Source: Kingdonia uniflora (Eukaryota; Streptophyta; Magnoliopsida; Ranunculales; Circaeasteraceae). From it: DNA of 64,000 bases. Both the position numbers and the translations under genes were made by a program. The notes under the pieces were generated by a model. It was not told the DNA's origin. It saw nothing but the letters and a program-made list of their open reading frames with translations, and searched no databases. The stretch is taken from contig JACGCM010000090.1 in assembly GCA_014058105.1 (NCBI GenBank), positions 62,001-126,000 on the forward strand. The letters run 5' to 3'. How positions within the stretch are numbered: position 1 is the first letter of the stretch; each line of letters begins with the position of its first letter. This document shows positions 26,094 to 35,693 of this stretch, one piece after another.

Positions 26094-29000
26094 TTGGTCG
26101 AAATGAAACTCTTAAAAATGATCCAACCTCTAAAACGAGTTGTCGGTAGCCAATCTTCACATAATCGGGATCTAAAGCTTCGGAGGGTACGAAATACGTA
26201 CCGGTCAAAACATCAAACCGGAAGTATTGTGATTCATTTGGAATCTATCCTTGCATGCTGTCGGTCAAAACGAAACTCTAAAAACCGATTCAACCTCTCA
26301 AACGAGTTGTCGGGGGCCAAGCTTCTCTGAATTATGATCTAATGAATCGGAGAGTTACGAAATCCGTACCGGTAAGAACTTCAAATTGGGAATATTGTTA
26401 TTCATTTGGTTACTATCCTAGCTTGTTGTCAGTCGAAACAAAACACTTAAAACTGATCCCACCTCTTAAACGAGTTGCCAAAAGCAAAACTTCACCGTAT
26501 TGCGATCTAACGAATCAGAAATGTACGAAATCCGTATCGGTAAAAACTTCAAACTGGGAGTATTTTTATTCATTTGGTTACTATCCAAGTATGTCGTCGG
26601 CTGGAAAGAAACTTTTAAAAATGATCCAACCTCTCAATCAAGCTGCCGGCAGCCAAGCTTCTCAGAATAGAGATCTAACGCATCAGAAGGTACAAAATCC
26701 GTACCGGTCTAAACATTAAACCGGAAGTATTGTGATTCTTTTGGTAACTATCCTTGTATATTGTCAGTCGAAACGAAACTCTTAAAAATGATCCAACCTT
26801 TCAAACGAGTTGTTGGCAGCCAAGCGTCTCAGAATTGCAATCTATCGAATCTGAGAGGTACAAAATCTGTACCGGTAAAAATTACAAACCGGGAGCATTG
26901 TTATTCATTTGGTTACTATCCAAGCATGTTGTTGGTCAGAACGAAACTCTTAAAACTGAACCAACCTCTAAAACGAGTTGCCGACTGCCAAGCTTATCAG
27001 AATTGTGATCTAACGCATCGAAGGGTACGAAATCCGTACCGGCAACACATCAAACCGGAAGTATTGTGATTCATTTGGTAACTATCCTAGGATGTTATCG
27101 GTCGAGACGAAACTCTTAAAGGCGATCCCACCTCTCAAACGATTTCGCGGTAGCCAAGCTTCTCGTAATTGCAAAATAACGAATCCGAGAGGTACGAAAT
27201 CCGTACCGGTAAAAACTACAAACCGGGTGTATTGTTATTCATTTGGTTACTATCCATGCAAGAAGTCAGTCGGAGCGAAACTCTTAAAAATGATCAAACC
27301 TCGCAAACGAGTTAACGGTAGCCAAGCTTCTCAGAATTGAGATCTAACGCATCGGGGAGGATCGAAATCCGTAACGGTCAAAGCATTAAACCGGGAGTAT
27401 TTATTGTGTTTCATTTATAAACTATCCTAGCATTTTGTTGGTCGAATCGAAACTCTTAAAAATGATCCAACCTCTAAAATAAGTGGTCGGTATTTAAGCT
27501 TCACCGAATTGGGATCTAAAGCATCAGAGAGGTACGAAAATCCGTACCGGTAAGAACTTTAAGCCGGGAGTATTGTTATTCATTTGGATACTATCTAAGA
27601 ATGTTTTCGGTCGGAGCGAAACTTTTAAAAATGATCCAACTTCACAAACGAGTTGTCGGTAGCCAAGATTCTCATAATTGAGATCCAACGTATCGGCGGG
27701 TACGAAATCCGTACCGGCCAAAACATCAAGCCGTAAGTATATTGATTCTCTTGGTATCTATCCTTGCATGATGTCGGTTGAAACGAAACTCTTTAAAACG
27801 ATTCAACCACTCAAACGAGCTATCGGGAGCCAAGCTCTCTGAATTGTGATCTAACGAATCGGAGAGGTACGAAATCTCTACCGGAAAGAACTTCAAATTG
27901 GGAGTATTGTTATTCACTTGGTTACTATCCTAGCTTGTTGTCCGTCAAAACGAAACTCTTAAGAATGATCCAACGTCTTAAACAAGTAGTCGGAAGAAAA
28001 ACTTCTCAGAATTACAGTCTAACGCATCGGAGAAGTACGAAATCCTTACCGGTCAAAACATCAAACTGGGAGTATTGTGATTCATTTGTAACAATCCTAA
28101 CATGTCTTCGGTTTAAACGAAACTCTTAAAAATGATCCAACCTCTAGAACGAGTTGTAGGCTGGCAAGATTCTTAGAATTACGATCTAAGGAATCTGAGA
28201 GGAATGAAATCTGTATCGATAAAAATTTCAAGCCGGGAGTATTGTTATTCATTTGGTTACTATCCAAGTATGCTGTCGGTCAGAAAGATACTCTTAAAAA
28301 TAATCCAACCTCTCAAACGAGTTGCCGGCAGCAAAGTTTCTCAGAATTGCGATCTAACGCATCGGAGAGTACAAATTCCGTACCGGTCATAACATCAAAC
28401 TAGGAGTATTGTGATTCACTTGGTAACTATCCTAGCATGTTTCTGGTCGAAACGAAGCTCTTTAAAATGATCCAATCTCTTAAACGTGTTGTCGGTAGCA
28501 AAGCTTCTCAGAATTGTGATCTAATGAATCGGAGAGGTACGAAATCTGTACCGGTATAAACTTCAAACAGGGAGTTGTTATTCATTTGGCTTTTATCCAT
28601 GCTTTTTGTCGGTCGGTGCGAAACTCTTAAAAATGATCCAACCTTTCAAACAAATTCTCGGTTGCCAAGATTTTCAGAATTGCGATCTATCGCATCAGAG
28701 ATGTACGAAATTATTACCCGTCAAAACATAAAACTGGGAGTATTGTGATCATTTGGTAACAATCCTCGCACGCTTTCGGTCAAAACATACCTCTTAAAAA
28801 TGATCCAACCTCTAAAATGAGTTGTCGGTAGTCAAGCTTCTAAGAACTGCGTTCGAACGAATCTGAGAGGTACGAAATCCGTACCGGTAAAAACTTTTAA
28901 CTTGGAGTATTGTTATTCAATTGGTTACTATCCAAGGATGTTGTCGATCGGAACAAAACTCATAAAAATGATCCAACCTCCCAAACGAGTTCCTGATAGC

Positions 29001-30095
29001 CAAGCTTCTCAGAATGGCGATCTAACTCATCGGAAAGGTACGAAATCCGTACCGGTTAAAACATTTAACCGGGATTATTATGATTCATTTGGAAACTATC
29101 CTAGCGTGTTGCTGGCCGAATCAAAGCTCTTAAAAATGATCCAACCTCAAAAACGAGTTGCCGGCTGCCAAGCTTCTCAAAATTACGATCTAACGAATCG
29201 GAGAGGTACGAAATCCGTACCGGTAAAAACTTCAAACCGAGAGTATTGTTATTCATTTGGTTACTATCCAAACATGTTGTCAGTTGGATGGAAACTTTTA
29301 AAAATGATCCAACCTCTCAATCACGATGTCGGCAGCCAAGCTTCTCAGAATTGAGATCTAACGCATCGGAGGGTACGAAATCTGTAACGGTCAAAACATC
29401 AAACTAGAGTATTGTGAATCATTTGGTAACTATCCTAGCATGTTGGTGGTCAAAACGAAACTCTTAAAATTAATCTAACCTCTCAAATGAGTTGTTGGTT
29501 GTCAAGCGTCTCAGAATTGCAATCTAACGAATCGGAGAGGTACAAAATCTTTACCGGTAAAAACTTTAAACCGGGAGCATTGTTATTCATTTCGTTACTA
29601 TCCAAGCATGTTGTTGGGCGGAACGAAACTCTTAAAACTGAACCAGCCTCACAAACGAGTTGCCGGCAGTCAAGCTTATTGAAATTGTGATCTAACGCAT
29701 CGGAGGTTACAAAATCCGTACCGGTCAAAACATCAAACCGAGAGTTTTGTGATTCATTTGGTAACTATCCTAGGATATTTTCGGTCGAGATGAAACTCTT
29801 AAAGACGATCCAACCTCTCAAACGAGTTCCCGGTAGCCAAAATTTTGATCTAACGCATCGGAGAGGAACAAAATCCGTACCGGTCAATACATCAAACTGG
29901 GAGTATTGTGTTTCATTTGGAAACTATCCTAGCATGGTATTGGTCGAAACGAAACACTTAAAAACGATCCAACCTCTAAAACGAGTTGTCGGTAGCCAAG
30001 CTTCACAGAATTGGGATCTAAAGCATCGGAGAGGTCCGAAATCCGTACCGTTAAAAACATGAAACCGGGAGTATTGTTATTCATTTGGATACTAT
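26087..30095 (-). repeat. Satellite array, inverted segment, part 2
   Basis: Reverse-orientation satellite that continues the monomer interrupted at 25425, so the LINE tail between them is a simple insertion. Part of it (26761-27069) is unusually close to 13252-13563 of the left arm, read on the opposite strand. Both share the same short deletion beside the dyad (GCAACACATC here, GATGTGTTGC there). The next stretch, 27092-27340, is closest to 18170-18418. The segment therefore derives from the same higher-order family as the left arm. It ends in mid-monomer at about 30095, where LINE sequence begins. Confidence 0.95.
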
Positions 30096-30505
30096 ATTTG
30101 TGGGGTTAAGTGTCTTGTCCTAGGCACTTTGAACTCTACCTGGATCTATTGGAGCTGGAATCATTTTAGTGAGGCAGACAATACCTACTATCTTTCTAAG
30201 ATGAGTGGTATTGGGAAGGAACCCAGATGGGGTTCTCTAACTGTTTAGATGCCCCTAGGAGCATCTGCATAGCTTGGGCAGATCTAGTTTTAAGCTTTAG
30301 AGTGAGAGCCAGCTCATCCTTGGTGAGGAAGAATGTGAGTATGTATCGTTCAACTTCAGATAACAACCTTATGAGTGAGTGCAGTGACGTTGTGAAGGAG
30401 CCAGTCAAATTTACACCCCAAAGTTGGTCACATGCAATTAAAAATGAGTTTGCCAATTTTGCTAAAAAATTTGTTGCTTGTACAGGTATTAGATGCCATA
30501 ATTGC

Positions 30506-30622
30506 GAAGACCTCCTATAACAGTTTTCTGGGAGGGATAACCTGAGTGAGAAGAGAGATCTTCATTGGTTCTTATGGGAAGACCTCCTAGAACAGTTTTC
30601 TAGGAGGAATAATATGAGTGAG
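30506..30622 (+). repeat. 72-bp-spaced direct repeat with perfect hairpin
   Basis: About 45 bp at 30506-30550 recurs at 30578-30622. In the second copy, CCTCCTAGAA (30583-30592) and TTCTAGGAGG (30598-30607) form a perfect 10-bp stem with a 5-bp loop. The first copy has the same hairpin with mismatches (30511-30535). Confidence 0.85.
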
Positions 30623-31372
30623 TGGAGAGTTGTTCTTTGTTTCTGGTGGAGGAAGTTTTGCTCCTCCAAGAGTTGGACCATTGGATGGATGGAAAAGCAT
30701 AGAAGCTGTAATGGCCACTGGAATTTGAGTGGGCTTGTCCTTCATTCCAGTTATGTCATTATGGGATTCAATGATTTCAACTCCCCCAACAGTCACGGAT
30801 TGATTGTTAAGCATGAGAGCTGTCTTGGTCACTGGAATTTGAGTGGGCTTGTCCTTCATTTCAGGTGGTCCAATATGAGCTTAAATGGTTTCAATAATCC
30901 CACAAGTCACGGATGGTTGGTGAATCATAGTAGCTGTAATGGCCATTGGAATTTGAGTTGGCTTGGCCTTCATTCCAGGTGTCTCATTATTAGCTTAAAT
31001 GTGTTCACCACCCCACTGTCCTCCTCGTACCTTTCCATCATCTGTTCTTGTAATGGTTTTGTTGTTATTAGGTACTCAATATGGTGTATAACCTATAAGG
31101 GTGGACATAGCTGGGCTAGGCTCCTTATCCACCTCTATAAGGTTAGAACTTTATGTGAGGCATTTCATACTCACCCCTTTTGCTGTATACATCATAGTGT
31201 CTTAAGTATAGGTCTTTTTGAGTGGGCAAAGGGTTGCTGGGCTACGCTCATTCCTCTGTCCTACTTAATTGGCCTTATTCTTGCTTACTACACTGTGAAG
31301 GAACATAGAATGGAGATTTTTATCTACCTTCTTGCAGGTACACAGACAAGGACTGGAGCAGAAGACTCTTGA
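30614..31372 (+). CDS. Uncharacterised 252-codon open frame with 38-residue repeats
   Basis: An uninterrupted frame from ATG at 30614 to TGA at 31372. Its first half contains three copies of a 38-residue unit marked by GHWNLSGLVLH, from a 114-bp DNA repeat starting at 30704, 30818 and 30932. The second half is rich in Cys, Trp and hydrophobic residues. The opposite strand over the repeats is also largely open and reads as a hydrophilic unit with KDKPTQIPV, broken by one stop; that composition looks more protein-like. I recognise no family. Openness on both strands may follow from the in-frame repeat period, so coding status on either strand is doubtful. Confidence 0.25.
   Translation: MSEWRVVLCFWWRKFCSSKSWTIGWMEKHRSCNGHWNLSGLVLHSSYVIMGFNDFNSPNSHGLIVKHESCLGHWNLSGLVLHFRWSNMSLNGFNNPTSHGWLVNHSSCNGHWNLSWLGLHSRCLIISLNVFTTPLSSSYLSIICSCNGFVVIRYSIWCITYKGGHSWARLLIHLYKVRTLCEAFHTHPFCCIHHSVLSIGLFEWAKGCWATLIPLSYLIGLILAYYTVKEHRMEIFIYLLAGTQTRTGAEDS
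30704..31045 (+). repeat. Threefold 114-bp tandem repeat
   Basis: AGCTGTAATGGCCACTGG and its variants start at 30704, 30818 and 30932, exactly 114 bp apart. The first roughly 50 bp of each unit is the most similar. The period is a multiple of three, so frames on both strands carry 38-residue repeats. The end of the third unit is approximate. Confidence 0.85.
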
Positions 31373-31528
31373 GACAGTTTCTCAAGAATGCCTATATGAG
31401 GCGTAAGGAGAGTGGAGTGATACCTTGTAGAGGCCTAACTGCTGCTGTTGTGATGCCTCTCTTTCAGGTCGCTTCTAAGCTCGGGGGGCTTGGATGGAGG
31501 TATTATTTATTTTCTATTTACACCATGT

Positions 31529-31733
31529 ATGATGATGAGTACATCTAAAATAAATTTTGGGTGTTGGAATATTATGGGTGTTAATGATCCTATGAAACAA
31601 GCTGAAGTTAGAAACTGGATTAAGGTGCACCATTTAAAAAAAAATTGGCCTTGTTGAGACTAAGGTAAAGCCTTGCAATAAGGACTGGATCTTAAACTTA
31701 TTTTGCAAGAACTGGGAGTCTAAGCAAAACTAT
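31529..31733 (+). pseudogene. Endonuclease N-terminal part of ORF2
   Basis: Reads NFGCWNIMGVND, matching the CWN-RGLN start of L1-type apurinic/apyrimidinic endonucleases that nick the target DNA. A frameshift in a nine-A run (about 31638-31646) moves the frame. It then continues with LVETKV, whose Glu is the expected metal-binding residue, and ends in WESKQNYE and a stop. The segment that should carry the next strands of the fold, about 60 residues by family expectation, is missing before the following frame. Confidence 0.85.
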
Positions 31734-31735
31734 GA

Positions 31736-32839
31736 ATGATATTGAAGACTGCTAGGAGGACCTTATGGAATGATATTGAAGACTTAGCTTGTAATGTGAC
31801 TAAGCCTTTAGCTCTCTTGGGGGATTTTAATAATATTTTCTCTTCCCAAGAGAAAGTGGGGGGTAGACAAGTCCGGCCTTTCCAAATTGTTGGCTTTATT
31901 CATTGCATTCAGAACACCGACCTTGTTGATTGCAAGTATAAGGGCAACTTTCTTACTTGGAATAACAAGAAGGTGTGGGGTAGAAGAATCGCTTGTAAAC
32001 TTGATAGGGTTATGGTTAATTCCTGCTGGGTTTCCACTTTTAATAAATCTGAAGTTGAGTTTTTAAATCATGGTATCTCAGACCACTCTCCTTCTATTCT
32101 AACCATTTTTAGTGGCACCAAACATGGCCCGACTCCCTTTAAGTTCTTTAATTCTTGGACTGACGATCCCATGTTTGAAGAAGTGGTGAGGGGTCATTGG
32201 AACTGTAAAAGGAAAGGTAATGCTACCTTTAGATTCACTGCTATGATGAGGGAGTTAAAGCCTATTTTAAAGGAAAATTTTGCTGCTACTAAAGTTGATA
32301 TACAGATCTCTAACTCTAAACAAGTTCTTGAAGTTATACATAATAGTTTGCAAGTGGATCCCCTCAATTTTTTTCATGCTAATGCTGAAAGATCGGCGCT
32401 AGAAGTTTATACAAAGTTGATCAGATTGGATGAATCCCAGAAAAGACAAAAGTCTAGAGTGCAATGGTTAGCTCTTGGTGATCAGAACAATGCCTTTTTT
32501 CATCGATCCATGCAAAGTAGAAGATCCAGGAACAACATCACAACTATTTTCAATGAGGAAGGTAAGGAGCTTGTCAATGAGGAGGACATTGCGGCTGAGG
32601 GTATAAAGTACTTTGTGGATATCATTGGTAAGCCACATTCTGAAGGTATGCCCCCAAATTTTCTCTCTTGTCTTAATTTTTCTTGTCTTTCTGTTGATGA
32701 GAAGCATGAGATGAGCAGGGTTGTTACTAGGGATGAGATTCTAAGTGCCCTTTTTGGGATTGGGAATGATAAGGCACCAGGGCCTGACGGGTACACTGCT
32801 TGTTTTTTCAAAAAATGCTGGAGTACTATTGGGGGATGA
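31736..32839 (+). pseudogene. Endonuclease C-terminal half, linker and start of RT
   Basis: A 367-residue open frame. Residues 29-32 GDFN, 72-77 FLTWNN, 88-95 KLDRVMVN and 115-119 SDHSP are the later endonuclease motifs, with the catalytic Asp and His present. The linker has QWLALGDQNNAFFH, a typical plant LINE motif between endonuclease and reverse transcriptase. Residues 345-352 DKAPGPDG are the first conserved RT block. The frame begins with ARRTLWNDIEDL, which belongs to the strand just before GDFN. The ATG at 31736 is therefore not a true start but the edge of an internal deletion. It ends at TGA 32837-32839, a frameshift point. Confidence 0.88.
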
Positions 32840-32880
32840 CTTTATAAAAGCTGTACTTAAATTTTTTCCGATCCTCCAAA

Positions 32881-33192
32881 ATGCTAAAAAAGATAAATGC
32901 TACATCTATCACCTTGATTCCCAAAGTCCCTATCCCTTGTACTTTTAATGATTTTAGACCTATTGCTTGTAGTAATGTGATTTATAAATGTATATCTAAA
33001 GTCATTACTACTCGAATTAAGGCTGTGATTGATAAACTTGTGAGTCCTAATCAGTCTGCTTTTATCCAAGGAAGGAATATCCATGAGAACATCTTATTGA
33101 CCCATGAAATTCTTAGGAATTACCATAGAGACAAAGGGAAAGGAAGATGTACGGCCAAGATTGACCTTAGGAAAGCCTATGGGCTTTCCTGA
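32881..33192 (+). pseudogene. RT fingers and palm, first catalytic Asp
   Basis: In another frame than the preceding piece, it reads SITLIPKV, FRPIACSNVIYKCISK, SPNQSAFIQGRNI and KIDLRKAY. These are consecutive RT blocks, and Asp95 is the first catalytic aspartate. After KAY the usual aspartate and about 15-20 residues are absent. The sequence jumps to GFPDNMIGWI in the next frame, so a small deletion removed the end of this motif. The stop at 33190-33192 is a result of that shift. Confidence 0.9.
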
Positions 33193-33550
33193 TAACATGA
33201 TTGGCTGGATCTAGGAGTGTATGTCCACTCCTTCCTACTCTATCAGTCTAAATGGCACCCCTAGAGGTTACTTCCAGGGGAAGAGAGGTCTCAGGCAAGG
33301 GGATCCAATGTCCCCCTACCTTTTTGTTTTATTAATGAAAGCTTTTAACCAGAAGATGGTCAAAAATGTTTTCGAGGGAGATTATGAGCTACACCCTAAG
33401 TGTGTGACACCCCAAATCTCCCATCTTTGTTTTGCCGATGATCTCATTGTGTGTATGAAAGGAACTGTAGATAATGCCTTAACACTGAGTAATACTCTCA
33501 AAGACTTTAATGGTTTTGCTGGGCTGGATATTAATTGCAACAAGAGCTAA
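33182..33550 (+). pseudogene. RT palm with FADD motif
   Basis: Starts with GFPDNMIGWI, has an in-frame TAG near 33212, then reads NGTPRGYFQGKRGLRQGDP, SPYLF and LCFADDLIV. FADD (residues 71-74 counted from Met at 33221) carries the two remaining catalytic aspartates. A TAA at 33548-33550 stops the frame, but the same frame continues beyond it, so this is a point-mutation stop. Confidence 0.92.
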
Positions 33551-34212
33551 CTTTTTTGTGCAGGAATGAGTGACTATGAGGGTGATAGTTTAAGTTATAT
33601 TCTAGGCTTTGAGAAGGGAATTTTGCCTGTCAAATATCTTGGATTACCACTTATTACTACTAGACTGAAAAGCTCGGATTGTATGCCTATAATTGATGCT
33701 CTATGTTCTAAGATTAAAAGTTGGAAGTGTAAGCTCCTCAGTTATGCTGGGAGACTGGTTATGGTTAAATCTGTCCTTAGCAGTATGCAAGTGTATTGGT
33801 CATCTTGTTTTATGCTTCCTGTTGCAACTACTAATTTGATTATGGCTATTTGTAGGAACTTTCTTTGGAGTGGAGAGGAGAAGAGCTGCAGATCCACCCC
33901 TATCAGCTGGGAGAGGTGTTGTTACCCGTTCAAGGAGGGAGGTCTTGGAATTAGGGACATCTCTGTGAGTAATGCTGCTGCTATCCTCAAGCATACTTGG
34001 AAAGTTATTTCTCATAAAAACTCTCTATGGGTGGACTGGATCTACAAAAATCTGATTAAGAAAAGGAACTTCTGGTACCTTAAAATCCCTCAAGATGCTT
34101 CACGGTCATGGAGGAAAATCTTGCAGAGTAGAGACATTGCAGCAGGTATTGTATCTCACCTCCTGGGAAATGGAAAAGATACCAAGTTCTGGTTAGATCC
34201 TTGGCATCCCAT
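33551..34212 (+). pseudogene. RT thumb and C-terminal linker
   Basis: Same frame as the FADD piece. Contains LPVKYLGLPL, SYAGRLVMVKSVL, FLWSG, GGLGIRDISVSN and FWLDPWHP, all characteristic of plant LINE ORF2 between reverse transcriptase and the zinc knuckle. It is cut at WHP by the nested LINE. The usual continuation resumes after 35693. Confidence 0.92.
34199..34212 (+). repeat. Target-site duplication, left copy, of nested LINE
   Basis: CCTTGGCATCCCAT matches CCTTGGAATCCCAT at 35680-35693 with one mismatch. Both lie exactly at the ends of the nested element, next to its oligo-T on this side. Confidence 0.92.
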
Positions 34213-34247
34213 TTTTTCTTTTTTCTTTTTATTTTTGAAAGGCAAGC

Positions 34248-34264
34248 TGGGGGACTAACCCCCA
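34248..34264 (-). other. 3'-terminal hairpin of nested LINE
   Basis: On the minus strand TGGGGG and CCCCCA form a perfect 6-bp stem with a 5-base loop, just upstream of CAGCTTGCCTTTC and the poly(A). Confidence 0.75.
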
Positions 34265-34379
34265 TGATATATAAAGAAAGATAGAACCATGCAGACCAAG
34301 GCATAAGCCTACACAAGCTCAATCCACATGAGGAAGGCTTACACAAAATAGAAACAACAACCAAAGGAGATATAACTCT

Positions 34380-34600
34380 CTACACCTTCCTAAAATAAAC
34401 CTTCCCACTTTCATCTTCAGCAATAATGTTTTTCAACTCTGTACTAAAGGATCTAACCTCCACAATGAAGTTTCCCACCTCTGTAACAATGTATATGCAA
34501 CGCGATCTGGAGTTCTGTTAGCCACTCTGAACGTATTCTCCAACCTCCACTCTTCAAAGAGAAGAAAAAATCTCTTTCTCCCCTCCCCAAGCATTGAAGC
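34380..34600 (-). pseudogene. End of ORF2 (RNase H C-terminus) in nested LINE
   Basis: Reads EEWRLENTFRVANRTPD, then after a frameshift EDESGKVYFRKV and TAG at 34380-34382. This aligns with EE-stop-DVYHTYREANRASD and EDAAGKLYSKKV at the end of the large LINE's ORF2. Only the last stretch of RNase H is left, joined to ORF1 sequence, so nearly all of ORF2 was deleted. The alignment also shows that the in-frame TGA at 36823 replaced a Trp codon. Confidence 0.82.
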
Positions 34601-35677
34601 TTGCTCACACATATCAACTGAATTCGATAGGGCTCGTTCTAGAAGGACATGCCAAAGCATCCTTCTTCATGGTACAACAATCTTCCTCTCCTAGATTGTA
34701 CTTATGTTTTGAGGGCGGCAGGGCATCAACAATTTTCTTAGCATCTTGGTCTTCTTTGAAACCTTTTCGTCTTGCCCTTTTGAGATCTCTCTTAGAGAGG
34801 TTGGACGTCTTCTCCCCAGCCCCTTTAGTTTTGCCCACTTGGTCACTTGGGTCACCTGGTGCTTCCTCATTTGTTCCTACTCCATCTCCTTTATCACTAG
34901 CAGAGGATCAAACTTTGAGCTTTCACCAACATCTTGATAATAAGGGGTATCAGGTCTCCTTGGTTTACAAGTTTTCTTGGGAGTTACGAACCCATCCTGG
35001 TCAACAGGCCCCTCTGAAGTCGACTTTCCTTTCTCGACAGTCTTTCTCAAGCTCTCCTTGTAGCCTTTGTTTTCAACATTGTTATCACCCTCAGCTTTCT
35101 TGGGCACCCACTTCACGTTTCCCCCATCATGGAGATTCTTCATATCTTCAATATAGACTCTAGCAGGGCAAGAGGCAAGGCTGTGACCAAAAACACAACA
35201 ATGACTGCATTTAACTGGTATCCAGTTATATTCTACAGGTATTTCAATTGTATAGGACTCATCCATTTCAATTGAGATCTCCTTGGGGAATGCACAATCA
35301 ACTGACATTTCAACACAAATTCTAACAAAACTTCTCCCTTTCCTCTTGTCTTCAGAAGCTTTATCAAGAAATAAAGGTACCCCAAGGGCACTCACAATTC
35401 TACTAATACCGTCAGCATTCCAGAATTGGTCAGGTAGTTCGTGTAACATGACCCAAATGGGGATAGTTTTCATTTCCATTGGCTCAAACTCGATAAAAGG
35501 TCCCCAAGCTCTTATGAAGAAGATCCTGCTGGCAATGTGTTGGTGTCCCATATCTAACACCCTCTGTCTATCCTCATCACATGGGAATTGAAAGAAAAAA
35601 AGGAATCGCCCTTTAGTAGTCATTTCCAGGTCTCCTTTAAGATCCCATAACTTCATCACGGTGGTTTTAACAAACAT
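34600..35677 (-). pseudogene. LINE ORF1 (DUF4283 / zinc-knuckle protein), truncated
   Basis: The main frame (35677 down to 34877) has 266 residues. Residues 1-110 match the DUF4283 region: RFLFFFQF, RVLDMG, FIRAWGPF, PIWVMLHELP, FWNADGISRI. A CX2CX4HX4C knuckle follows at Cys157, Cys160, His165 and Cys170. ORF1 proteins of plant LINEs bind the element RNA. The first strands of DUF4283 are missing because of 5' truncation, so the initial Met is not the native start. After a frameshift near 34885 the protein continues in another frame as a Lys/Arg-rich tail (KRDLKRARRKGFKEDQDAKK) to about 34614. The lower boundary, where it meets ORF2 remnant, is approximate. Confidence 0.88.
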
Positions 35678-35679
35678 AT

Positions 35680-35693
35680 CCTTGGAATCCCAT
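35680..35693 (+). repeat. Target-site duplication, right copy, of nested LINE
   Basis: CCTTGGAATCCCAT, one mismatch from 34199-34212. The host ORF2 continues after it. Confidence 0.92.

Larger units (their letters stand above)
30096..31528 (+). other. LINE upstream region, content unassigned
   Basis: This 1.4 kb lies between satellite and the ORF2 start. I see no DUF4283 or CCHC knuckle on either strand. It contains a 72-bp-spaced direct repeat, a strong hairpin, a threefold 114-bp repeat and a 252-codon open frame. A frame at 30227-30520 includes FTPQSWSHAIKNEF, which vaguely recalls the start region of plant LINE ORF1 proteins, but this is weak. It may be a 5' untranslated region, a lost ORF1, or a foreign fragment captured with the element. 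Confidence 0.5.
34213..35679 (-). mobile_element. Nested non-autonomous LINE with ORF2 deleted
   Basis: A 1.47-kb LINE inserted antisense into the large LINE. On the minus strand it reads, from its truncated 5' end, a partial ORF1 (DUF4283 and CCHC knuckle), then the last part of ORF2 (end of RNase H), a 3' UTR of about 140 bp, a terminal hairpin and an interrupted poly(A) (plus-strand T-run 34213-34236). Endonuclease, reverse transcriptase and zf-RVT are absent, so it must have been copied by another element's enzyme. Its last roughly 140 bp match the large LINE, but its 3' UTR lacks the 222-bp repeats, so it is a related, distinct subfamily. The 14-bp target-site duplication shows retrotransposition. 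Confidence 0.92.

Noticed and set aside
30196..30456. Minus-strand 86-codon frame near the LINE left end
   Set aside because: There is no recognisable domain, and an equally long plus-strand frame overlaps it. There is not enough to call either a gene.
34594..35163. 189-codon plus-strand frame and 35283-35591 plus-strand frame
   Set aside because: Both are antisense shadows of the ORF1 remnant of the nested LINE, which has clear DUF4283 and CCHC motifs on the minus strand.
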